DNA of 64,000 nucleotides from Micromonospora sp. C95 (GCF_018070465.1 NZ_JAGPXT010000024.1:1-64000); one strand, 5' to 3'; numbered from the stretch's first letter, positions 43,998 through 53,450 are shown. The notes: generated from the sequence alone by a model not told the origin. Numbers and translations are program-made.

Positions 43998-44996
43998 TCA
44001 GCGGCCGAGCACCCGGTCGAGGAAGTCCCGGTACTCGCGCACGGCCACCCGCAGCTGCTCGGTGTCGGCCGAGCCGTCCTCCTGCCAGCCGCCGAGCTTG
44101 TTGCGGTGCTCGGCAAGTGCGGCGGACAGCGCCTCCATGGCCTCCTCCACCAGTGACTGCGCCTCGCCCGCTGCGGCCCGGGGGTCGTCCACGAAGCGCA
44201 ACTGGACGTCGCGCCAGCGGTCCCGGAAGCCCTGCGCCGTCGCGCCGTCGAACAGCGTCGCCGCCCCGGCCGGTACCGCCGCCTGGGAGTTGGACGTGCC
44301 CTCGCCCGAGGTCTGGGTGTCGGGGTCGACCATCGTGGGAGTGGCGCTGCCGTAGCCGACCCCACCCGCCGCCGTGTCGTCGTCGGTCATGGTCCGGGCG
44401 TCGTCGCCGGCCTCCGTCGTCGCCGTCCGGGTGTCGTCGTCCACCGTCGCGGTCGCCATCACGGTGTCGTCCGTCGCCGGGTCCACGTCGACGCGGTCGT
44501 CGGCCACCCGGTCGTCGGCCGGGCTGTCGCCCGCCTTCTCGCCGGTGGCGGTCGACGCCTCGACGTCGCGGTCGTCGGCGAACTCGTCGCCGGTCCGGTC
44601 GAACTCGGCCGTCGGGTCCGCCCGCAGTCCCTCACGTTCGCCGTCGACCGCACCGTCGCCGGGCCGGGCGGTGTCCTCCTCACGCGGGTCCCGCTCGTCC
44701 TCGGGACGCGGGCTGGCCAGCGCGGACGCGGCGACCGCGCCACCGACCGTGGTCGCGCCGAAGGCGGTCGGCACCGGACCGGGCTCGTGGAACTCGGCCC
44801 GCTCACCGTCGGAGCCGGGCCGGCCGTCCCAGGGGCGGCCGCGGTCGGCCTCCGACCGGTCCCGATCCGTCGGCTCGTCGACGGTGTCGACCTCGTCGCC
44901 CGGCTCGCGGTCGTCCTCAGTGGCCGGCGCCGTCGCCGGGGCGGAGCGTACGGTCTCCGGGTGGTCGTTGTTGAGCTGCTGCTCTTCCTGCCGCAT
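43998..44996 (-). CDS. Hypothetical protein: acidic disordered N-region plus conserved helical C-domain
   Basis: 332 residues. The first ~235 are dominated by Asp, Glu, Thr and Ala (DDRVADDRVDVDPATDDTVM) and should be disordered. The last ~85, RWRDVQLRFVDDPRAAAGEA ... TEQLRVAVREYRDFLDRVLG, form a helical domain that is clearly related to the C-terminal half of the membrane protein encoded just upstream (45007). GAGGAG lies before ATG 44996, 10 nt after the stop at 45007, so they form an operon. Function unknown. Confidence 0.7.
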   Translation of the reverse strand: MRQEEQQLNNDHPETVRSAPATAPATEDDREPGDEVDTVDEPTDRDRSEADRGRPWDGRPGSDGERAEFHEPGPVPTAFGATTVGGAVAASALASPRPEDERDPREEDTARPGDGAVDGEREGLRADPTAEFDRTGDEFADDRDVEASTATGEKAGDSPADDRVADDRVDVDPATDDTVMATATVDDDTRTATTEAGDDARTMTDDDTAAGGVGYGSATPTMVDPDTQTSGEGTSNSQAAVPAGAATLFDGATAQGFRDRWRDVQLRFVDDPRAAAGEAQSLVEEAMEALSAALAEHRNKLGGWQEDGSADTEQLRVAVREYRDFLDRVLGR

Positions 44997-45006
44997 GGTG
45001 ATCTCC

Positions 45007-45603
45007 TCAGCGGTTGGTGGCGTCGTGGGCGGCATCGGGGTGGCGCTGTTCCGGCATCCCCGCAGCGACCGGCGACTCCTCGCCGAGCAGGTCGCTGAAG
45101 AGGGCGCGATAGTGGACGACGGCCTGGCGGAGATCCTCGGTGCTGGCCTCGCCCCGGGAGTTGCGCAGGTGGATCTCGTGCGCGTCGCGGTAGTGACCAA
45201 GCGTGCGAGCGTGCTCGACGGAGAGATGGGCGATCTGGTCGTCGAACTCACCCGTGGGGTATCCGCGTTCGGCGATCAGCCGGCTGACCAGTTCGTCGGC
45301 CTGCCCCACGGTCTCGGCGGGTGCGTCGACGAAACGTACCTGAAGCTCCTCCCATGCCTCGGCGTACCGGGCACGGGACTCGGGGGTGAGCGGGACCAGT
45401 TCGAGCTCGGCGTGCCGGCGCTCCCGGTCCCGCAGCTCGCGCTCGGCGGCGCTGCGGCTGTCCTGCTCGGCGACGACGTGGTCGTACTCGGGGCCGAACC
45501 GCTGCCGGAGCGCCCGGCGACGGCCGGCCACGACGACGGCGGCGGCGATGGCGGCGACCACCAGGATGACGAGGATGGTGACGACTATCTGCGTGGGCGA
45601 CAT
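45007..45603 (-). CDS. Membrane-anchored protein sharing the RFVD helical domain
   Basis: 198 residues. Residues 5-27 (IVVTILVILVVAAIAAAVVV) are a single membrane helix, followed by RRRALRQRFGPEYDHVVAEQ and a charged helix, placing the rest in the cytoplasm. The C-terminal domain AWEELQVRFVDAPAETVGQA ... TEDLRQAVVHYRALFSDLLG is homologous to that of the 43998 product. YDHVVAEQDSRSAAERELRDR resembles a family widespread in actinobacteria (membrane proteins labelled 'secreted protein'). GGAGGA precedes ATG 45603. It is divergent from cvnA across 297 nt in which I see no gene. Confidence 0.75.
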   Translation of the reverse strand: MSPTQIVVTILVILVVAAIAAAVVVAGRRRALRQRFGPEYDHVVAEQDSRSAAERELRDRERRHAELELVPLTPESRARYAEAWEELQVRFVDAPAETVGQADELVSRLIAERGYPTGEFDDQIAHLSVEHARTLGHYRDAHEIHLRNSRGEASTEDLRQAVVHYRALFSDLLGEESPVAAGMPEQRHPDAAHDATNR

Positions 45604-45900
45604 GGCTCCTCCTTCGCCTGCAGGTATTCCCGCCACGCACTGATCGCCAATCCCGTTCCGGCACACTTTCCTGGCCCGACCTCCGCAGGCCACACCGCGG
45701 AACCCGACAAGTGGTTCGTCGTCGGGACGTTCGGCAACGCACCGGTAGTCTCGACGGACGGTAGTGCGACCGGCGCGGATTACGTATCCTGCCCAAGGCG
45801 CCCGAGCCGGCGTCCCGGCGGGACGACCGGGTGCGCTCCGGTGACGGCGCTGCCCGGCTGTGCCGGAGCCCTTCCAGCCACCCTTCCGGGCGAGGTCCGA

Positions 45901-48816
45901 TTGAACACCCGCGACTGGCCGATCCGCTCGAAGCTGACCGCGTTGGTCGTCGTGCCGGTGACCGCCCTGCTGGCACTGTGGATTTTCGCGACCACGCTCA
46001 CCTTCGGGCCGGCGCTCGACCTGCTCGCCGCCCGTACCCTCCTGTACGACCTCGGCAGGCCCGGCGAGACCGTGGTGGCCGAACTGCAACGGGAACGCCG
46101 GCTCTCCGTGGTGCACCTCGCCTCGCCGCGCACCGAGTGCGGCCAACCGCCGGCCAACTGTGTGCTGCCGGCGCTGGTGGCACAGCGGTCCCGCACCGAC
46201 GCGGCGATCGCCGAGCTGCGTCGCCGGGTCGGCGGGGATCAGCTGCGGGACGCCGCCGGTGAGCTGCTCGAAGCCCGGCTCGATCGGCTCATCGGCGAAC
46301 TGGACGCGTTGCCGGCCGGACGCGGCTTCATCGACCGTCGGGATCTCGACCGCTCCGGTGCCGTCGGGCTCTACAGCGGCATGATCTCCGCCGCCTTCCA
46401 CACCTTCACCGCCCTGGCCAACCTGCCGGACCACGACCTCAACCGCGAGGCGTTGGCACTGACCAGCCTCGGCCGCTCGCGGGAACTGCTGGGTCAGACC
46501 GACGCGCTGTTGGCCGGGGTGCTGACCTCGGGCAGGTTCGCCGAGGGCGAACACACCCTGCTCGTGCAGGGCATCGGAAATCAGCGGTTCCTGGCCGAGG
46601 CCGCCGTGGCCGACCTGCCCGAGGCGGACCGGACCGCGTACCAGCGGCTGACCGAGCAGGAGGCGTTCGGCCGGCTGCGGGCGATGCAGGACGACGTCGT
46701 CGCCGCCGACCCTTCGGCCCGGCTGCGGCTCGACCCGCAGGCGTGGCAGACGAGCTACGACACGGTGCAGCAGTCGCTGCGGGACTTCGAACTGACCCAG
46801 GCGGACGGCCTGGCCGACCGGTCCGTGCCGATGGCGGTACGGACCCTGGTGCGGCTGGCCGCCGCGGGACTGCTCGGCCTGATCGCCGTCGTGCTCGCGC
46901 TTGTGGTGGCGGTCCGGGTCGGCCGTTCCCTCGCCCAACGGCTGACCCTGGTACGCGGCACGCTCGCCGACGCCGAGCGGCGCCTGCCGGAGGTGGTGGA
47001 CCGGCTGCGCAAGGGTGAGCAGGTCGACCTGGCCCGGGAGGCGTCGGTGGCCGACCGGGGCGCCGACGAGATCGGCCAGGTCGCACAGGCGTTCACCGAG
47101 GTGCACAAGGTCGCCATCCGCTCGGCCATGGTCGAGGTGAGCCTGCGTCGTGGTCTCAACGACGTCTTCCTGAACATCGCGCGACGCAGTCAGGGCCTGG
47201 TGCACCGGCAGATCGCGCTGCTCGACCGGCTGGAACGCGACGCGGAGGACCCCGATCACCTGGCCGAACTGTTCCGCGTCGACCACCTCGCCACCCGGCT
47301 CCGGCGGCACGCGGAGGATCTGGTCATCCTCGCCGGTGCGACACCGGGCCGGGGTTGGCGCAACCCGGTCGCCATGGTGGACCTCATCCGCGGGGCGATC
47401 TCCGAGGTCGAGTCGTACGACCGGGTCGACATCACCACGGTGCAGCCTGCCGGCACGGTAGGCCGGGTGGTGGGGGACATCATCCACCTGCTCGCCGAGT
47501 TGATCGAGAACGCCACGGCGTACTCGCCACCCGACTCCCGGGTCGAGATCTCCGGTGAGCACGTGGCGCACGGTTACGCCCTCTCCGTCACCGACGACGG
47601 TCTCGGCATGAGCGAGGCGGCCATCGACGAGGCGAACCGGAAGCTGGCCCGGTCGCCGGAGTTCGATCCCAGCGAGACCGCCCGGCTCGGTCTGTTCGTG
47701 GTGGCGCGACTGGCCGCCCGGCACGACGTCCGGGTGCGGTTGCGTCGGTCGAAGAGGACCGGCCTCACCGCCGTGGTGCTCATCCCGACGGAGTTGATCA
47801 CGGAGGAACCGTCGCCGTTGCCCGGTCCGGAGGCGCTGGCGGGCGACGACAAGGGTGCTACGCCGGAGCAGCGGCGGCTGGCCCGGGCGACCCGGCTGAC
47901 CACGGTGCCCCGGCCCCGAACCCGCGCCGTCCCGCCCGGCACGGCGGCCTCCGGCGGCGGCCCGGCGCAAGGCGGTCCGGTCACCGAGACGACGGTCCGG
48001 ACCCAGGGCGGTAGCTCGACGGTCGGGCCGGCGGAGGCGGACGGCCTGCCCCGTCGAATCCGCCGCCGCGATTCCGCCGCCGCGTCGCCCACCGCCGCCG
48101 CGTCGCCCACCACCGCCGCGTCGCCCACCACCGCCGTGTCGGGCTCGCCGACACCGTCGGCCACCGGTGCCGGCAACGGCAACGGCGTTCCTTCCACCAC
48201 CGAGGTGGCTCCCGTCGTCCGGACCGGACCGGAACCTCAGCCCGCACCGGCGCGGCCGTCCGGGAGCGATTCAGCCGAGCCCGGTACCGGTCAGCCGGCC
48301 GGACCGGATCCCGCGCACCGGGACGTACCCGGTGGCGACCGCGTGCTGGACGCGCCAACCGTGCAACTGCCGGCGATGACCGCACGGCCCGCCCGGACGG
48401 CCGCGATCGACGGTCCGACCGTCCGACAACCGGTGGTGGCGTCCCGGACCGTGGCCCGGCCGTACCGTGATCCGGCACCGCGCAGCCCGGAGGAGGCACG
48501 TCGCGTCATGTCGGCGTTGCAGGCGGGCACGGCCCGGGGCCGGCGGGCCGCCGCCCGAACCTCGAACCCTGACCCGGATGGACCGAGCCTCGGCGACGAG
48601 AACGCCCCGGCCGGACCGTCCCCGGCGCAGCCGAACCACCAGCCCGGTGCGGCTGCCGCCGACCCGACCGAGCCGGCCGGCTCCGCCGTGGTGGTTCCCG
48701 GCCCGGTCGGGCCGGGCCCGGTGGGTCAGGACCGGAGCACCGCGCCGCCCGGCACCCCGCCGGCCACCGAGTCGGCGCCGGTGGATTCCCCGACCGTGAC
48801 TGAGAGGGACGCCTGA
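45901..48816 (+). CDS. cvnA: Conservon CvnA: membrane histidine-kinase-like ATPase
   Basis: 971 residues from TTG 45901. Two membrane helices (ALVVVPVTALLALWIFATTL near residue 15 and LVRLAAAGLLGLIAVVLALV near 320) bracket an extracellular nitrate/nitrite-sensing-type helical domain. A HAMP-like segment and a GHKL ATPase domain follow: ELIENATAYSPPDSRVEI (N box), VTDDGLGMSEAAIDEANRK (G1) and GLFVVARLAARHDVRVRL (G2). The last ~310 residues are Pro/Ala/Thr-rich and disordered, with short ASPTTA repeats. In Streptomyces, CvnA-D form a membrane complex resembling eukaryotic G-protein systems. The stop overlaps cvnB by one base. An upstream GTG near 45840 is an alternative start. Confidence 0.88.
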   Translation: MNTRDWPIRSKLTALVVVPVTALLALWIFATTLTFGPALDLLAARTLLYDLGRPGETVVAELQRERRLSVVHLASPRTECGQPPANCVLPALVAQRSRTDAAIAELRRRVGGDQLRDAAGELLEARLDRLIGELDALPAGRGFIDRRDLDRSGAVGLYSGMISAAFHTFTALANLPDHDLNREALALTSLGRSRELLGQTDALLAGVLTSGRFAEGEHTLLVQGIGNQRFLAEAAVADLPEADRTAYQRLTEQEAFGRLRAMQDDVVAADPSARLRLDPQAWQTSYDTVQQSLRDFELTQADGLADRSVPMAVRTLVRLAAAGLLGLIAVVLALVVAVRVGRSLAQRLTLVRGTLADAERRLPEVVDRLRKGEQVDLAREASVADRGADEIGQVAQAFTEVHKVAIRSAMVEVSLRRGLNDVFLNIARRSQGLVHRQIALLDRLERDAEDPDHLAELFRVDHLATRLRRHAEDLVILAGATPGRGWRNPVAMVDLIRGAISEVESYDRVDITTVQPAGTVGRVVGDIIHLLAELIENATAYSPPDSRVEISGEHVAHGYALSVTDDGLGMSEAAIDEANRKLARSPEFDPSETARLGLFVVARLAARHDVRVRLRRSKRTGLTAVVLIPTELITEEPSPLPGPEALAGDDKGATPEQRRLARATRLTTVPRPRTRAVPPGTAASGGGPAQGGPVTETTVRTQGGSSTVGPAEADGLPRRIRRRDSAAASPTAAASPTTAASPTTAVSGSPTPSATGAGNGNGVPSTTEVAPVVRTGPEPQPAPARPSGSDSAEPGTGQPAGPDPAHRDVPGGDRVLDAPTVQLPAMTARPARTAAIDGPTVRQPVVASRTVARPYRDPAPRSPEEARRVMSALQAGTARGRRAAARTSNPDPDGPSLGDENAPAGPSPAQPNHQPGAAAADPTEPAGSAVVVPGPVGPGPVGQDRSTAPPGTPPATESAPVDSPTVTERDA

Positions 48817-49235
48817 TGCAATCGACGAGGCAGAACGCAGATCTCGACTGGTTGCTGGACGATCTGCTGAAGCGGGTGCCGACCGCGCGGCAGGCCGTGG
48901 TGCTGTCGGCCGACGGACTCCTGCTGGGCTCCTCCGCGGGGCTGGGCACCGCCGACGCCGAGCACCTCTGTGCGCTGGCGTCCGGCCTGTCCAGCCTGGC
49001 CCGGGGTGCGAGCCGGCACCTCACCGGTGGACCGGTCCGGCAGACCGTCGTGGAGATGGAGTCCGCGTACCTCTTCGTCACCGCGGCGGGCCAGGGCGCG
49101 TGCCTGGCGGTCGCCAGCGATGCCGACGCGGACATCGGCCTGGTGGCGTACGAGATGGCGATGCTGGTGACCCGGGTGGGCGAGAACCTGGGCGCGCCGG
49201 CCCGGGCGGCTGCGGGTACCACCGATGCAAACTGA
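48816..49235 (+). CDS. cvnB: Conservon CvnB: roadblock/LC7 domain protein
   Basis: 139 residues. NADLDWLLDDLLKRVPTARQ, AVVLSADGLLLGSS and YLFVTAAGQGACLAVASDAD match the roadblock/LC7 fold (MglB-like), which often regulates small GTPases such as CvnD. ATG 48816 overlaps the cvnA stop (TGATG). The end overlaps cvnC by 11 nt. Confidence 0.93.
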   Translation: MQSTRQNADLDWLLDDLLKRVPTARQAVVLSADGLLLGSSAGLGTADAEHLCALASGLSSLARGASRHLTGGPVRQTVVEMESAYLFVTAAGQGACLAVASDADADIGLVAYEMAMLVTRVGENLGAPARAAAGTTDAN

Positions 49236-49614
49236 CTTACCCGGGCACCGACACGAGTGGCTCGACGACGACGCCGGGCCGGTGGTGCGGCCGTACACCC
49301 TGACCGGGGGACGCGCCCGTCCCAGCACCGACGGACTCGACCTGGTCGCGTACGTGTTGGCGAAGCCGGATCCGGACCTCGCGGCCTTCCCGGAGCTGCA
49401 TCCGGAGCACCGGCTGCTGGTCGAGTTGGCCGGCCGCGGTACCCCGGTCGTGGAACTCGCCGCGGACCTCGACCTGGCCATCGGCGTGGTCCGGGTACTG
49501 CTTGGTGATCTGCTGTCCCGCGGACTGGTCGCCGTGCACCAGCCGCCGCGCGCCACCTACCTACCCGACAACGACATCCTCAAGGCGGTGGTCGATGGAC
49601 TCCGTGCGTTATGA
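49225..49614 (+). CDS. cvnC: Conservon CvnC: DUF742 protein
   Basis: 129 residues. GPVVRPYTLTGGRARPS is the DUF742 start; HPEHRLLVELAGRGTPVVEL and VLLGDLLSRGLVAVHQPP form a winged-helix-like region. Its place between cvnB and cvnD is conserved. It overlaps both neighbours, so translation is coupled along the operon. Confidence 0.93.
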   Translation: MQTDLPGHRHEWLDDDAGPVVRPYTLTGGRARPSTDGLDLVAYVLAKPDPDLAAFPELHPEHRLLVELAGRGTPVVELAADLDLAIGVVRVLLGDLLSRGLVAVHQPPRATYLPDNDILKAVVDGLRAL

Positions 49615-50197
49615 CGGCGAGCGGCGGGGCAATCGCGTTCCCATCGCGCTGAAGATCCTCATCGCCGGCGGCTTCGGCGCCGGCAAGACGACGCTGGTGA
49701 GTGCGTTGAGTGAGGTCCGGCCGTTGCAGACCGAGGAGATCCTCACGGGTGCCGGCATCGACACCGACGACCTCTCCGGGGTGGAGACCAAGACGACCAC
49801 CACGGTGGCGATGGACTTCGGACGGATCACCATCAACGAGGACCTTCAGCTGTACCTGTTCGGTACCCCGGGACAGGACCGGTTCTGGTTTCTCTGGGAC
49901 GAGCTGGCCTTCGGGGCGCTCGGCGCGGTGGTGCTCGCCGACACCCGACGGCTGGCCGACTGTTTTCCCTCGATCGACTACTTCGAGCAGCGGGGCATCC
50001 CGTTCGTGGTGGGGGTGAACTGCTTCGACGATGCCCGGCGGTTCAGTCTGGAGGCCGTACGCAGGGCCCTGGATCTGGACCCGGACGTGCCGATGGTGCT
50101 CTGCGACGCCCGCGATCGGCAGTCCGGCAAGACCGTGCTGATCTCCCTGGTCGAACACGTCGCCCGGCACCGGGGCGAGCCGGTACCGACGGCGTGA
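49595..50197 (+). CDS. cvnD: Conservon CvnD: small GTP-binding protein
   Basis: 200 residues. KILIAGGFGAGKTTLVSALS is the P-loop, TTTTVAMDFGRI the switch I region with Thr, LYLFGTPGQDRFWFLWDEL the DxxG-like G3 region (GTPGQDRF as in MglA-type and conservon GTPases), VVGVNCFDD the base-recognition NxxD variant. It ends the cvnABCD operon; no cytochrome P450 (cvnE) follows, unlike some Streptomyces conservons. Confidence 0.93.
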   Translation: MDSVRYDGERRGNRVPIALKILIAGGFGAGKTTLVSALSEVRPLQTEEILTGAGIDTDDLSGVETKTTTTVAMDFGRITINEDLQLYLFGTPGQDRFWFLWDELAFGALGAVVLADTRRLADCFPSIDYFEQRGIPFVVGVNCFDDARRFSLEAVRRALDLDPDVPMVLCDARDRQSGKTVLISLVEHVARHRGEPVPTA

Positions 50198-50267
50198 GCC
50201 GACCGGGGCGTCCCCCGGGTCGCGGTGGAGAGGTCTAATCCGCCGGTGTCGGGGGAAGGCTGTCGAG

Positions 50268-51338
50268 GTGGATGCGACGGAAACGAGCGGAGGGCGGCAA
50301 CCGGTGGCAGGTCGAGGCGAGATCGTTCACATCGGCGGGTACACCGCGCCCAGTGGTGGGCGCGGCACCGGCATCGTCGCCGCCCGGCGGGATCCGGGTA
50401 CCGGTGAGCTGACGTCGCTGGGCACCGTCGCGGTCACCGCGTCGCCCTCCTTCCTCGCCCGCCACCCGGCGCGGCCCGTGCTGTACGCGGTAAACGAGCT
50501 GCCCGACGGCCAGATCAGCGCGTGGCAGGTCGGGGCCGACGGTGAACTGTCGCCGATCGGCTCGCGGCCCACCGGCGGAGCGGAGCCTTGCCACCTGGCG
50601 GTCGCGCCCGACGGTGGTCACCTGTTCGTGGCCAACTACGGCGGCGGCAGCGTGACGGTATTCCCGCTCGACGCCGACGGGGTGCCGGGCGAGCGCAGCG
50701 ATGTGGTGGAGCACCAGGGACACGGAGCCGACCCCGAACGCCAGGAGCGGGCGCACGCTCACATGGTCTCGCCGGGCACGGGTGGGTCGCCGTTGCTGGC
50801 GGTCGATCTGGGCACCGACTCGATCTACCGGTACGACCTGGACAGCGCCACCGGACGACTGGTGCCACGCGCGCCCCGGGTGCGAACCGCGCCCGGGGTG
50901 GGACCCCGGCACCTGGCCCGGCACCCCGACGGGCGGCGCTGCTACGTCTCGGGTGAGCTGGACGGCTCGGTGTTGGCCTACGAGGTGGTCGACGGGGCGC
51001 TGCACCAACGTGGCCGGGTCGACGCCAGCGACCGGGGCGGGCACGTCCAGCCGTCCGAGATCGGAATCGGTCCGGACGGCCGCTTCCTCTACGTCGCGAA
51101 CCGGGGCGTCGGCACGGTGACGGTCTTCGCCATCGGTGCGGAGCTGCCAGAGCTCGTGGCGGAGGTGGAGACCGGCGGCGAGTGGCCGCGCCACTTCGCC
51201 CTGATCGGGGAATACCTGTACGTCGCCGACGAACGGGCGGACATGGTGCGCACGTTCCGGGTCGAACCGGCGACCGGCGTGCCGGTGGCGATCGGCGAGC
51301 CGCTGCCGGTTGCGAGCCCTACTTGCGTTCTGCCCTGA
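50268..51338 (+). CDS. Lactonase-family beta-propeller (6-phosphogluconolactonase-like)
   Basis: 356 residues from GTG 50268 (an in-frame GTG at 50304 is possible). Repeated blades show the YVLNEL-type motifs: SFLARHPARPVLYAVNEL, CHLAVAPDGGHLFVANYGGG, HAHMVSPGTG and RHLARHPDGRRCYVSGELDG, then EIGIGPDGRFLYVANRG. This is the seven-bladed Pgl (YbhE/CMLE) family. Hydrolysis of 6-phosphogluconolactone is the best-known activity but related proteins use other lactones. No glucose-6-phosphate dehydrogenase gene is near. Confidence 0.88.
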   Translation: MDATETSGGRQPVAGRGEIVHIGGYTAPSGGRGTGIVAARRDPGTGELTSLGTVAVTASPSFLARHPARPVLYAVNELPDGQISAWQVGADGELSPIGSRPTGGAEPCHLAVAPDGGHLFVANYGGGSVTVFPLDADGVPGERSDVVEHQGHGADPERQERAHAHMVSPGTGGSPLLAVDLGTDSIYRYDLDSATGRLVPRAPRVRTAPGVGPRHLARHPDGRRCYVSGELDGSVLAYEVVDGALHQRGRVDASDRGGHVQPSEIGIGPDGRFLYVANRGVGTVTVFAIGAELPELVAEVETGGEWPRHFALIGEYLYVADERADMVRTFRVEPATGVPVAIGEPLPVASPTCVLP

Positions 51339-51504
51339 TCGTGGGGCTCGGACATAGATGCATCCACATTGCGCCGCTGACTAATCACTCAAAGTCACCG
51401 AATCGCGGTGAACTGTTTCTCCTCTGTAACTTTCGTCCGAACGGCCATGGCAGGACAACGGTCGGATACGCAAGATGGTCTGCGTGTCAGCAGGCCGCCA
51501 TCGC

Positions 51505-53247
51505 ATGCGTTCAAGTATCCACGGTGCCGCCGCCGCAGCAGCGGTCGGCGTACTCGTCGTCACCGCTGGCGGGTGGGTCGGCTATCGCCAACTCGCCGGC
51601 CAGGACTGCTCGGGCAAGATCGAGCTGTCCGTCGCGGTGGCCAGCGAGCTCGCCCCGGCGGTCGACCAGGCGGCCACCGAGTGGGAGGAGAAGGGTGCCG
51701 CGGTCGATGGAACGTGCATCGATGTGACGGTCGCCGCCTCCAACCCGGTGGAGGTGGCCGCGGTGGTGGCGGCCAAGCACGGCGCGATCCTGGCCGGAGT
51801 GGGCCAGGCCAGCGGCACCGCGGTGAGCCCGGACGTCTGGATTCCGGATTCCTCGACCTGGCTGCTGCGACTCAAGACCGGCGGCGCGGCGGCCTTCGAG
51901 CCCGGCAACGGCTCCTCCATCGCGAGCAGCCCGGTGGTGGTCGCCATGCCGGAACCGATCGCCACCCGGTTGGGCTGGCCGAAGCAGGAGCTCGGCTGGA
52001 CCGACCTGCTGACGCGCCTGAACAGTGATCGGCCGCTGAAGACCGGCATCGTGGAGCCGACCCGGGACGCCGCCGGACTGTCCGGCCTGTTGTCGATGAT
52101 GACCGCCGCGGCGTCGACCGGCGGTGAGACCGCCGAACAGGAGCGCGTCGGCGCGCTGCGGGCGTTGGCCTCCGGCGCCTCGGCGCTGCGCCAGGACCTG
52201 CTCGCCAAGTTCCCGACGGCCACCGACGCCACCACCCTGGCCAGCGCTCTCGGTGCGGCGGCGCTGTCCGAGGAGGACGTCATCGAGTACAACGCCCGGA
52301 AGCCTCCGGTGCCGTTGGCGGCGCTCTACCTGAAGCCGGCGCCACTGCCGCTGGACTACCCGTACGCGGTGCTGCCCGGGATCGAGCCGGCCAAGGCGTC
52401 CGCCGCCGGGGTGCTGTTCGAGGCGCTGACCACGACGTCGTTCAAGGACAAGCTGGCCGGGCAGTCGCTGCGGGCGCCGGACGGCAACTGGGGCACCGGT
52501 TTCAACGCGCCGCAGGGCGCGCCGAGCCCGGCCGGCGGGGACGCCTCCGTCGCACCTCCGGCCCAGGGCGGCGTCGCCGCCGGTGGGCTGGCGCCGGACG
52601 CGGTGGAGCGGGCGGTCTCCAGTTGGTCCATCGCCACCCTGTCCGGCCGGATGCTCTGCATCATCGACGTCTCCGGCTCGATGAAGAACGAGGTGCCGAC
52701 CGCCAACGGCGCGACCCGACAGCAGGTCACCACGGAGGCGGCCCGGCGCGGGCTGAACCTCTTCGACGACTCCTGGTCGATCGGCCTGTGGGTCTTCTCG
52801 ACGAACCTGGTGGGCTCCCGCGACTACCAGGAACTGGTGCCGATCGCGCCGCTGTCGCGGCAGCGCAGCGAGTTGGAGCGGGGCCTGGACCGGGTCGCCT
52901 CGTCGAGCGGCGACACTGGCCTGTACGACACGCTGCTGGCCGCGTACAAGGACGTCCAGGCGAACTGGGAACCGGGCAAGGTCAACTCGATCGTGCTGTT
53001 CACCGACGGCAAGAACGAGGACGCCAACGGCATCTCCCAGAAGGCACTGCTCGCCGAGCTGAAGCGGATCAAGGATCCGGAGCAGCCGATCCAGGTGATC
53101 ATCATCGGCATCGGCACCGAGGTCAGCAAGTCGGAGCTGGACACCATCGCGAAGAGCGCCGGTGGCGGTGCGTTCGTCGCCACGGACCCCACCAAGATCG
53201 GTGACATCTTCCTCCGGGCGATCGCGCTGCGGAAGGCACCCGCCTGA
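51505..53247 (+). CDS. Secreted solute-binding-like / von Willebrand factor A protein
   Basis: 580 residues. Residues ~5-27 are a signal anchor (GAAAAAAVGVLVVTAGGWVG). Residues 40-330 resemble an extracellular solute-binding protein of the phosphate/tungstate type (IELSVAVASELAPAVDQAAT, then VWIPDSSTWLLRL and VVVAMPEPIATRLGW). After a Pro/Ala linker (~345-365) comes a VWA domain with a complete MIDAS start, IIDVSGSMKN (Asp388), then GLYDTLLAAYKD and SIVLFTDGKNEDA. This combination recurs in actinobacteria beside wall or polysaccharide genes, but its function is unknown. ATG 51505 starts the signal; an in-frame GTG-like start at 51475 adds ten residues. A strong terminator follows. Confidence 0.8.
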   Translation: MRSSIHGAAAAAAVGVLVVTAGGWVGYRQLAGQDCSGKIELSVAVASELAPAVDQAATEWEEKGAAVDGTCIDVTVAASNPVEVAAVVAAKHGAILAGVGQASGTAVSPDVWIPDSSTWLLRLKTGGAAAFEPGNGSSIASSPVVVAMPEPIATRLGWPKQELGWTDLLTRLNSDRPLKTGIVEPTRDAAGLSGLLSMMTAAASTGGETAEQERVGALRALASGASALRQDLLAKFPTATDATTLASALGAAALSEEDVIEYNARKPPVPLAALYLKPAPLPLDYPYAVLPGIEPAKASAAGVLFEALTTTSFKDKLAGQSLRAPDGNWGTGFNAPQGAPSPAGGDASVAPPAQGGVAAGGLAPDAVERAVSSWSIATLSGRMLCIIDVSGSMKNEVPTANGATRQQVTTEAARRGLNLFDDSWSIGLWVFSTNLVGSRDYQELVPIAPLSRQRSELERGLDRVASSSGDTGLYDTLLAAYKDVQANWEPGKVNSIVLFTDGKNEDANGISQKALLAELKRIKDPEQPIQVIIIGIGTEVSKSELDTIAKSAGGGAFVATDPTKIGDIFLRAIALRKAPA

Positions 53248-53260
53248 TCTGAGACTCCGC

Positions 53261-53303
53261 AAGGGGCCTGTGGTACCGATTTCGCCGGTACCACAGGCTC
53301 CTT
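53261..53303 (+). terminator. Intrinsic terminator after the VWA gene
   Basis: GCCTGTGGTACCG (53266-53278) pairs with CGGTACCACAGGC (53286-53298); AAGG/CCTT at the base extend the stem. It is followed by TCTCGTT and lies 14 nt after the stop codon. Confidence 0.8.
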
Positions 53304-53450
53304 TCTCGTTGTCCTACGCCTTGGAAACTGACGGCAATATGTCGGAAGCAATTGGTAGCCATGGTTGTCAGGGCAGGATGTCGTCGTGCATCGGCAGACC
53401 CGACCTTCCCGGCCGGGCCCGTGCCGTCGGCGAGCGAAGTGGGAGGGCCG

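Noticed and set aside
44374..45900. Upstream extension of cvnA by about 500 residues
   Set aside because: It is antisense to the two acidic/membrane protein genes and lacks any domain; TTG 45901 begins the membrane anchor region.
45007..47970. 987-residue leftward frame extending the membrane protein gene across cvnA
   Set aside because: The membrane protein clearly starts at 45603 with GGAGGA and a membrane helix; the upstream part is antisense of cvnA.
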